The notes under the pieces: generated by a model
The model's database searches: none
What the model was told of the DNA's origin: nothing
Seen by the model: only the letters and a program-made list of their open reading frames with translations
Position numbers and translations under genes: made by a program
In this document: positions 55,836 through 64,000 of the stretch, piece by piece
Layout: the number at the start of each line of letters is the position of its first letter
How positions within the stretch are numbered: the first letter of the stretch is position 1
Assembly (NCBI RefSeq): GCF_019320115.1
Contig: NC_089582.1
Span: forward strand, 117,388,657-117,452,656
DNA from: Miscanthus floridulus
Lineage: Eukaryota; Streptophyta; Magnoliopsida; Poales; Poaceae
Length of the DNA: 64,000 bases
Direction: 5' to 3'

Positions 55836-58800
55836 ATGGCTTACAATCTTCGTCGTGGTCGTAACCTTGGAGATGAGGAGCAAACACCTCCTCCACCACC
55901 ACCCACACCAGCTGAGCTAATGCAGATAGTTGTGGAAAGTCAGCGCATGCTAGCTGAGGCTATGCGCCAGATGGCAAACCGTGAGGACCGGCATGTCCGC
56001 CAGGGACCCGAGCCGAACCAGTACAGTAGTTTTAAGGACTTCATGGACACGAAGCCTCCTATCTTTCATGAGGCCGAAGAACCCTTACAAGCAGACGAAT
56101 GGTTGAGCACGATAGAGCAAAGATTTGGATTGCTCCGTTTGACTGAAAGCATGAAGGCTACGTATGCAGGGCACCAGCTCCAAGGCCCTGCAGGCATTTG
56201 GTGGACCCATCATAGGACCACCTTCCCTGCTAACATTGAGATCATCTGGAACCAGTTCCAGGCAGCCTTCAGGGGACACTTTATCCCTCCTGGTCTCATG
56301 GCCATCAAGCATACTGAGTTTATGAAACTCACTCAAGGCAACAGGAGTCTCAATGAGTACCTCCAGGCATTCAACAACTTGGCAAGATATGCTCCTGAGT
56401 TCGTCGATACTGACACCAAGAGAATAGCTAGCTTCAAGAGGGGACTTTCCCCAAAACTGATGAAGTCAATGGGCAACTGTAAGTGTGTCACCTTCAATGA
56501 GTTTATCAGTGACACTCTGACTCAGGAGAACAATGACAAGATTTATGCTGCTTCCAAGAACCGGAAAAGGAACTTTGAGGCTGGTGCTTCCCAGTCCAAG
56601 GCTCCAATGGTATCTAAGGCCCTGTACCATCCACCCAATGCTAATGTCCGGTACCGCCCACCTCTGAAGAAGAACCAAGCTAAAACCGGTTTCCGCAAGG
56701 GGTATACAATTTCCTTGCCGAAGAATACCTCAGGGCAGGGTAGCTCCAATGTTCCACCAGCAAACAGGCTGTGCTGGAACTATAACCAGCCTGGTCATTG
56801 GGCAAATAGATGTCCCCATCCTCCCAAGAATGCTCAAGGAAACGTCCGTCAGAGGTGTGTTCACTATACTACGGTGGAGGAAATTCCTGCTGGTGAAGTG
56901 GTCACCGCTGGTAAGTTCCTTGTTAATGATCACCCTGCAGTTGTGCTCTTTGATTCTGGTGCTTCACATTCCTTTGTGAGTTCAACTTTTGCATCTAAGC
57001 ATCAGTTGAATGTGATTACAATTGTCAAGGGGGGTTATTGTATTAGTGCTGCTAGGAATAATATCATGACTAACCAAGTAGTTAAAGATGTAAAGATAGA
57101 GATCGGGGATCGAGAGTTCCTCGTGGATCTTGTAGTTCTACTGGGGGTAGGAATCGATGTAATCCTAGGAATGAAGTGGATGAGCGGGAATGGAGTGTTG
57201 ATCGATACATCAACCCGTGTGGTTATGTTGAGGGATCCTGTGGATAAGAAAGGTTTTCTAGTGCAGTTACCTCGTGATATCACTATCCACAGTACAGCCA
57301 ATGCTACCTTAGCCAAAGCCATTAAGGATCTACCGGTTGTCTGTGAGTTTCCAGATGTCTTTCCTGATGACTTGCCTGGATTACCTCCGGACCGTGATGT
57401 AGAATTCAAGATAGAGCTCATTCCGGGTATGGCTCCCATTTCTCGAAGGCCCTATAGAATGCCGCTCAATGAGTTGGCTGAGCTGAAGAGTCAGTTGAAT
57501 GAGCTATTGAAGAAAGGGTTGATTCGACCTAGTTCTTCTCCTTGGGGTTGTCCGGCTATATTTGTGAAGAAGAAGGACGAGTCTCTACGCATGTGTGTGG
57601 ATTATCGTCCCCTAAACGCTGTTACTATCAAGAACAAGTACCCTCTTCCTCGCATCGATATTCTATTTGATCAACTCTCCAAAGCTAAGGTATTCTCCAA
57701 GATCGATTTAAGGTCTGGCTACCATCAGATCAAAATTCGTCCTGAAGATATACCTAAGACAGCTTTCTCTACTCGTTATGGCTTGTTCGAATACCTCATC
57801 ATGTCATTTGGGTTGACAAATGCTCCGGCACACTTTATGTACCTGATGAATTCTGTATTCATGCCGGAATTGGACAAATTTGTCGTCGTGTTTATTGATG
57901 ATATCCTAGTATATTCTCAGAATGAAGAAGAGCATGTTGACCATCTGAGAATTGTTTTAACTCGGTTACGTGACAACCAGCTTTATGCTAAGTTCAGCAA
58001 GTGCGAGTTCTGGTTGAACAAGATACCTTTTCTTGGTCATGTATTATCTGGTGATGGAATTTCGGTTGACCCTACTAAGGTGCAAGAAGTTCTTGAGTGG
58101 AAGGCACCTACTACGGTCACAGAAGTCCGAAGTTTTCTAGGATTGGCTGGTTATTATCGTCGCTTTATCCCGGATTTCTCAAAGATCGCCAAGCCCATGA
58201 CTCGACTACTGCAAAAGGATGAGAAGTTTGAGTGGACTCTGAAGTGTGAAGAGGCTTTCCACACTTTGCGGACCTTACTAACCTCTGCTCCTGTATTGGC
58301 ACAACCCAACATCGAGAAGCCTTTCGATGTCTACTGTGACGCATGTGGCACCGGTTTGGGGTGTGTTCTTATGCAGGAAGGCCGAGTAATTGCTTATGCT
58401 TCGCGCCAGCTCCGAAAGCATGAAGTCAACTATCCTACCCATGACTTAGAGCTAGCCGCAGTTGTTCATGCCCTGAAGATCTGGAGACATTACTTGCTGG
58501 GTAATGTATGCAACATCTATACTGACCATAAAAGCCTCAAGTACATTTTTACTCAACCCGAGTTGAATATGCGTCAACGACGATGGTTAGAATTGATCAA
58601 AGACTACAACCTTCAAGTGCACTACCACCCTGGTAAGGCAAATGTGGTTGCTGATGCCTTAAGCAGAAAGGCCCATTGCAATTCCTTAGTTAGTGAAGAC
58701 TTTCATCTGGCACACCTCCTTCATCCTGTAGTACTCCACAATATCACTGTGGATTGCTCTCTTAGAAGTCGAATTATCGAGCTCCAGAAGACGGATGTGG

Positions 58801-60239
58801 GTGTATTTCACATCAAGCGGAAAATGAAAGAGAAAGAGACCAAGCACTTTAAAGTCGATGACAAGGGAATTTTCTGGTTTAATGATAGACTGGTGGTACC
58901 CAAAGATAAAGAACTTAGAAATCAAATTATGGATGAAGCCCATTCTTCAAAATTGTCCATCCATCCTGGTAGCAGTAAAATGTATCAAGATCTCAAGCTG
59001 TATTATTGGTGGACCAAGATGAAGAAAGAAATCACAGCTTATGTGGCAAGGTGTGATAACTGTTGCAGAGTCAAGGCTATTCACATAAGGCCCGGACTAT
59101 TGCAGCCACTATCTATTCCTGGCTGAAAGTGGGAAGAAATTAGTATGGATTTTATTGTTGGATTACCCACTACCAAAAAGGGTTGTGATTCCATCTGGGT
59201 TATCGTAGATCGTCTAACTAAATCTGCTCACTTTATTCCGGTCAAGTCTACCTATCATCCTCACAATTATGCTGAGATTTATTTTCAACAAGTGGTACGT
59301 CTCCATGGTGTACCCAAATCCATTGTTTCTGATAGAGGACCTCAATTCACGGCTCGTTTTTGGGAGTGCTTACATCAGAATCTTGGCACTCATCTAATTC
59401 GTAGTTCTGCCTATCATCCGCAAACATCAGGACAGACTGAGCGTGTTAATCAAATTCTTGAAGACATGCTTAGAGCTTGTCTTATCTCTTGCAAAGGCTC
59501 TTGGGAAGACTGGTTACCTCTCGCGGAATTCTCGTATAACAACAGTTATCAAGAAAGTATCAAAATGGCTCCTTTTGAAGCTCTTTATGGCCGCAAGTGT
59601 AGAACTCCTTTGAACTGGGTGGAACCCGGAGAAAGAAGATTCTATGGTATTGATTTTGTAAAAGAAGCCGAAGAGCAAGTCTGAACTATACAGAAGAATA
59701 TGACTGCCGCTCAGGCCAGACAAAAGAGCTATGCTGACAAGAGAAGAAAACCTATTGAGTTTGAAGTAGGTGACCATGTTTATCTGAAGGTATCCCCTAT
59801 GAAAGGAGTCAAGCGTTTTGGAATTAAAAGGAAGCTTGAGCCTCGATATGTTGGACCCTACCGCATTATCGAGAAAAGTGGAAGAGTAGCCTATAAACTC
59901 GATTTACCCTGTGAAATGGGCGCTATATTTCCGGTATTCCATGTGTCCCAGCTGAAGAAGTGTCTTTGTATTCCCGAGGAAAGAATAGCAACAAGGAAAG
60001 TCAACTTGAAATCTGATCTTTCTTATGAGGAAAAGCCCGTGCAAGTTCTGGATACTCAAGAAAGAGTGACTCGTACACGAGTGGTTAAGTTATACAAGGT
60101 AGTTTGGAGTAATCATAGTGAACGGGATGCAACCTGGGAGCGGGAAGATTATTTAAAAGAAAACTATCCAGCTTTCTATATTAAATGGTACGCTTTCCAA
60201 ATCTCGGGACAAGATTTTTCTAAGGGGGGAGGGCTGTAA
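55836..60239 (+). pseudogene. gag-pol: chromovirus Gag-Pol polyprotein with two UGA stops
   Basis: One frame, 1467 codons. Gag domain codons ~60-240 ([28 protein letters not shown]). Zinc knuckle at codon 313 has Tyr in place of the second Cys (C-W-N-Y, TAT at 56781). Protease DSGASHSFV at codon 373. RT with FIDD at codons 686-689. RNase H with [18 protein letters not shown] and YTDHKSLK. Then an HX..HX..CX2C zinc region (ARCDNCCRV), TGA at 59124 (codon 1097), integrase core with Asp (DFIVGL, VDRLTKS), Asp (SDRGPQFTARF) and Glu (GQTERVNQ), TGA at 59682 (codon 1283), and a chromodomain at about codons 1403-1446 (TRTRVVKLYKVVWSN, ATWEREDYL). Both stops are one transition from sense codons. The chromodomain steers integration to marked chromatin in this clade. 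Probably mobilised only in trans, if at all. Confidence 0.92.
60221..60234 (+). other. polypurine tract of the chromovirus
   Basis: TAAGGGGGGAGGGC ends directly before the TG of the 3' LTR. It overlaps the last codons of the polyprotein (SKGGGL) and its stop lies inside the LTR. Confidence 0.85.
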
Positions 60240-63200
60240 CACCCTAGGTGTTTAGGCTTCCACTAATTGCATGTCATTTCATAAACATGTGCATTAGCTA
60301 TGTCATCATGTCATTATCTTTGAAACATACATATGCAACATTTTAAATTATATGTGTTTCATGCTTGATTTCTTAGAGTGGTAGTAGTGCAACATGTGAA
60401 TGTAACATGAAACTCTCATACATGGAAACATGGCAATATGGTAAGTAATGTGGCAATTATAAAATTGACAACAAGGTATTGAAACATATGAAACATTTCA
60501 TTACAACATATGATTGAATTGTTTGTTTTAGTTGTTTTATTCCATGTGATCATTAGAAGTGGTATGACAAGTTTGTAAAGTGGTTGATCATGGTCTAATG
60601 CACCTTAACTACACTTAGAGTAATTGTTTGGACATTGTTCATGTAGATCAAAATGACCAAAATGCCCTCAAGTGCAAGTTTGACTTGAATTGACCCTTGG
60701 AGTGTCATTGTTTGACTATTTAAAAAGTCCAACTTAGAAACCTTGCATGGCTGTGCACTCTTTACAAAAGTTGTAGATAATTTATCAAGGAACAAAAGTT
60801 GTTTTATGGTCAACTCATGAAAATGTCTAGAACATGGTCAAACATGGCCCACAAGTCAGAATTTCATGCTAATCAACACTGAAAAATCTTGCTAAGTCAT
60901 TGATGACATTTCAGTGTGATCGAGCCATCTTTGGCTTGTTGTAACTTCTGATCCATGGCAAATTAGGTGATGGTTCTTGAAAGTAAATTGCAGATGGATG
61001 TTTGGTCTACATTTGTCATGAACACTGTTTTTGCAAACAAGCAACGGATTAGCCAGTTTTCCGTGAGGAAGTCACGCTGTCAGGCTGCTCGCCCCGACTG
61101 AATGGAAGCTACAGTGGTCGTGTTTTTCAGAAAACGCCGGACGCGTGTGCTCCGCGCGTCGACGGTCGGCTGACCGCGCTAGCCACGCGCCATGCGTCTC
61201 CTGGCGTCGCAGATGCGCCTTGAAGCCACCCCGTGCCTACCGACGCCCTCGCCAGTCCTTTTTCATTTCTCCGCTCGCCACTGCAAGCGCAGCCGCAAGC
61301 AGCCACTCCGCCATAGCTCCGCCATCATAGAGCTTGCTCACCGCTGCAACTACCCGCACTACGCCTTCACCGAAGCTCTGTCGTGTTCGTTTGGACCTTC
61401 CCCACCTTCTAGCTGAGCCAATCGCGCTGTAGGTGAGGACCTTGGCCAGTTTTTCCGACACCGTCGCCATGGCCGTACCCCACCGGAGCTAGCGCTCGTC
61501 GTGGCCAGCCGCCTCCGCTCCCTTCCTGCCTCTTCTAGTGCGCGCATGGGGACCCTTAGGAGCTGTAGTGCCTACCTCGTAGATGTAGTCACTGGATTCG
61601 CCGCCGTTGAGCCGGAACACGGCCGCGCGCCGCCGTGCGCCATGGCCGAGCCGCCGAGCTCCATGGCCGACGCACCTAGAGACCGGTAGGGTTTGGGGTT
61701 AGGGTATCAATCGACGCACGAGGTTGAGGAGGTCACGTAGGTGCCGTCATCGTTGCCGAAGAAACCGCCGTCGGCGAGCTCCGCCGGATTTCCGTCATGC
61801 GAGCCGCGTCCCCTGTTTCGGTCTCGCTGACGCGTGGGTCCGCCCTGTCAGCCGCTGACACGCGCGGCGGGAGCACGCTGGGCCGCGCCGTCGTCTTGGG
61901 CCGCGACTGCGTACTCGCGGGCCGCCGTCCCTTCGGGCCGGCCCAACAGCAGTGAAGCTTCATTTTTGTTTTTGTTTTTCTTTATTTTACAGATTTACAT
62001 ATGAATTTGTAAAATGTATATCTCAAGTTCTAGGGATCTAAATGATGTGCTTCAATTTTTGTAGTGTTCTTTGTGAAGTCTAGTATTTAATAAAAATATT
62101 ATATGAGCTCATGTTTTAGAAAAATTGGATGAATTAAATAGGAGTTTGAAATGTGTTTTTAGAAGCATGCAAACTTGTTTGAATTTTATCTTAAGTTTCT
62201 GTGGTCCAAAAATTATGAAATTTTGTGGGTCATCTATTTTTGATTATTAGAGTATCTGGTCAAAATTTCAGAGCTAGTGCATGTGTAGTTTTTAAGTTAT
62301 AGAATTTCCTTTTATTAATGGATGTTTCTTGGGTGAATTTTCATAATTTTTCTATAGATCCAGTAAAGGTAAAATTTGGTGGGTACTATTCTTATGCTAG
62401 AATGATGCTAGGAAAAATGTGAAATCTGTTGCTTGACACTTTTCATTAGGATTTCTTAATTATGCCATTTTAAGCCATTATGCCTTATCATTTTTATGTA
62501 GACTGTTATACTTACTCAATGGCTTTGAAATTTTTATGGTAGTCTATGTGAAGCATGAGATAGCTACTGTAATTTTTGTAGATTTTTTTGAACAGTTTTA
62601 CTATATATTGCTTTAATCACCTAATTAACTAGATAAATTAGAAAAGGGTATTAAATAATTTATTTAGAAGTTGACACTATACTTTCTGATGTTTATTAGG
62701 TATGCAAAACAAGTTGGTAAACTTGGTTTGATCAAAGTATGCTTTTGCACAATCATTAAATAATTAAGTTACTACTTGTTGCATATGAAGCTTTAGCTGT
62801 TATTTTAAGTATGTCTTTACTATTCTAAGTTCATGGTACTGTTCCTAGGTGTTAGGCCTTTAACTGAAGATGAGCATCTTTATCTTAGGTTATGCAAATT
62901 AGGTAAGTTGCTCTTGTTATTTAAGTTAAGTTGGATACAAGCTTAAAGTGATTTGAATAGAGCTAATTACTCGGTAAACGAGTGTCCAGTGATGCTTTCG
63001 TAAACACTCACTGTGATTCATTCATCATGCATCATGTCATTCTTATGCATTCATGATATTTATATTGTGCATCGGCATGCAATAGGTGTACCGGAAGGAG
63101 TAACCCTGCTGGAATTCGAGGAGCCGAGCGAGCAGCAGCAGCCGACACCGGAGATTCAGGAGGAGCAGCCTTCAGGAGAAGTGCCAGACGAGGTCGCCGT

Positions 63201-64000
63201 TGAGTGCCTTGACCACCGTCCTTGCAACTTTGTGAAAGGCAAGCCCCGGAGCATATTAAGCCTCCTATTTTCCAAACTGCAGTTACAGTATTATTATTAT
63301 ATATATTGTTGCATTAAGTTTAGGTGTTGGATGCAAACACTTGCTGCATTGGTTACCCATTCCTTGTCCAGATATTGTTACCCTGAATCCTATATAGCTC
63401 AGGCTCGAGTAGTGCTTAGCCCTACTTAAACTCGGTAGAAGTCGGGTGATTTCCTGTCACCTGCGAGATATAGGATGATACATGTGGCACGGTTGGCTAT
63501 ATTTGCTATCGTGGAAAAGAACCAGTCTTAATTTGAAATGAAGACCGGACGGAGGCTTGCCGGTTTGCAGTGACTCCGTCTGTGTCGATTAAGGACTGAA
63601 TCTTGGAGCCTTTCCTGTTCATGTTGAACGCATGCCTCTCTCTTAGTTGGCCGGCCTGAAGACCGACCGCGAAGCCGAGTAGCTCACCTCAGGCCGGGAG
63701 TCGATAAGTATAAAGTGCGCCTCGGAAGGGAGCCGTAGGCGTGAGTCCAAGGGCAGGTGATTTAAAAGTCCTGGTCGTCCTGGCAGAAGGGTAATCCCTG
63801 AGAGTGCTGGCGCTGATCGAACCCGCGAATTTGGTTCCTGAGATGTCCCAAAGGTGACCCACGGCTACTCTTGCAAAGTATGCCAGGGTGAGGGTTAGGA
63901 ATACCCCCTCAGCTGAGTTGTAATTCGATTCGAATCGCCGTCTCTCCCGGTTAGTGAGAACTTGACGGGCTTATCTCCAATGTAGATACACTTAATAACT
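60235..64000 (+). repeat. 3' LTR of the chromovirus, cut by window edge
   Basis: Collinear with 49584-53349 at an offset of 10651. The last ~740 bp, with the hairpin block and LTR end, lie outside. Substitutions relative to the 5' LTR are mostly transitions and more than half fall in the GC-rich block (61050-61960). Confidence 0.95.
63085..63429 (+). CDS. LTR-internal coding-like exon, acidic with GKPRSI motif
   Basis: After CATGCAATAG (acceptor-like) the frame reads GVPEGVTLLEFEEPSEQQQP, then an acidic Glu/Pro/Gln-rich stretch, then ECLDHRPCNFVKGKPRSI, staying open to 63429. The same C-terminal motif (ECPDHRPSSFERGKPRSI) is in the otherwise diverged LTR at 8559-12454, at the same distance from the LTR end and in the same splice phase. 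Many nucleotide differences between them are at third positions (CCT/CCC, GAC/GAT, CAC/CAT). The upstream exon, perhaps in the GC-rich block, is not identified, so translation is unproven. Confidence 0.45.
   Translation, partial: GVPEGVTLLEFEEPSEQQQPTPEIQEEQPSGEVPDEVAVECLDHRPCNFVKGKPRSILSLLFSKLQLQYYYYIYCCIKFRCWMQTLAALVTHSLSRYCYPESYIAQARVVLSPT

Larger units (their letters stand above)
49584..64000 (+). mobile_element. chromovirus (Ty3/gypsy, Tekay/Del type), near-complete, young
   Basis: 5' LTR 49584-54086, Met-tRNA primer-binding site, an extra ORF with histone H3-like tail (54838-55422), Gag-Pol with a C-terminal chromodomain (55836-60239), polypurine tract, 3' LTR from 60235 to the window edge. 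Tekay/Del placement is from long LTRs, Pol motifs and the chromodomain after the integrase. A hand comparison of the LTRs gave about 46 substitutions and 4 single-base indels over ~3.77 kb (about 1.2%), which suggests roughly half a million years at the commonly used grass rate. It is the youngest datable insertion in the window. Confidence 0.9.

Overview
This window looks like a stretch of a large, repeat-rich grass genome, most likely a panicoid/Andropogoneae grass of the sorghum-sugarcane-Miscanthus kind. That is an inference from the retroelement families, not a database match. There is no intact host gene. The only convincing host coding sequence is the 3' end of a leucine-rich-repeat receptor-like kinase at 23452-23918. 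Almost everything else is nested LTR retrotransposons, plus a CACTA transposon, a small Helitron, a MITE and one 100-N assembly gap.

Layout. 1-7060 is the 3' part of a Ty3/gypsy Tat-lineage element on the + strand, with its 3' LTR at 5298-7060. It carries a five-exon extra gene in antisense (1-3249). It was inserted into a minus-strand chromovirus-like element (7061-12454, 5' LTR 8559-12454). That element sits in a fragment of another gypsy element (12455-15532). A Ty1/copia SIRE/Maximus-type element (15533-20398) follows; it is cut by a minus-strand Tat-like 3' end (20399-21604) that runs into the gap. After the gap come a 330-bp Helitron (21889-22218), the kinase fragment and a CACTA element (from 23920). 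An 11.2-kb Tat-like element without a visible pol (26521-37740, TSD AAGGT) interrupts the CACTA element and itself holds a solo LTR (31795-32265, TSD CACCT). 37741-41634 is mostly unrecognised sequence with a MITE and a decayed plus-strand reading frame. 41635-43043 is a chromovirus LTR fragment. 43044-49583 is the 3' half of a minus-strand Tat element with dual RNase H. 49584-64000 is a young chromovirus (Tekay/Del type) with about 4.5-kb LTRs, of which only the last ~740 bp of the 3' LTR is missing.

Most notable: the chromovirus at 49584 has a separate ORF upstream of gag-pol (54838-55422). Its first ~21 residues closely copy the histone H3 N-terminal tail, followed by a coiled coil and a strongly acidic C-terminus. 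The same element's polyprotein ends in a chromodomain. A second element (7115-7768, minus strand) independently begins with the same H3-like tail, now damaged by a stop codon, fused to an unrelated body. In both, a 3' splice-site-like TTGCTACAG abuts the ATG. This pattern, histone-tail mimicry in a chromatin-targeting retrotransposon, is the best candidate here for an undescribed system.

In the chromovirus the parts fit together as follows: the LTR drives a long leader RNA; Met-tRNA primes at 54089; the leader may be spliced to acceptors directly before either the H3-tail ORF or gag; Gag-PR-RT-RNaseH-INT-chromodomain is one frame; the polypurine tract at 60221 primes plus-strand synthesis. 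The copy seen here has two UGA stops in pol and a lost zinc-knuckle cysteine, so it is probably not autonomous, although the H3-tail ORF is intact.
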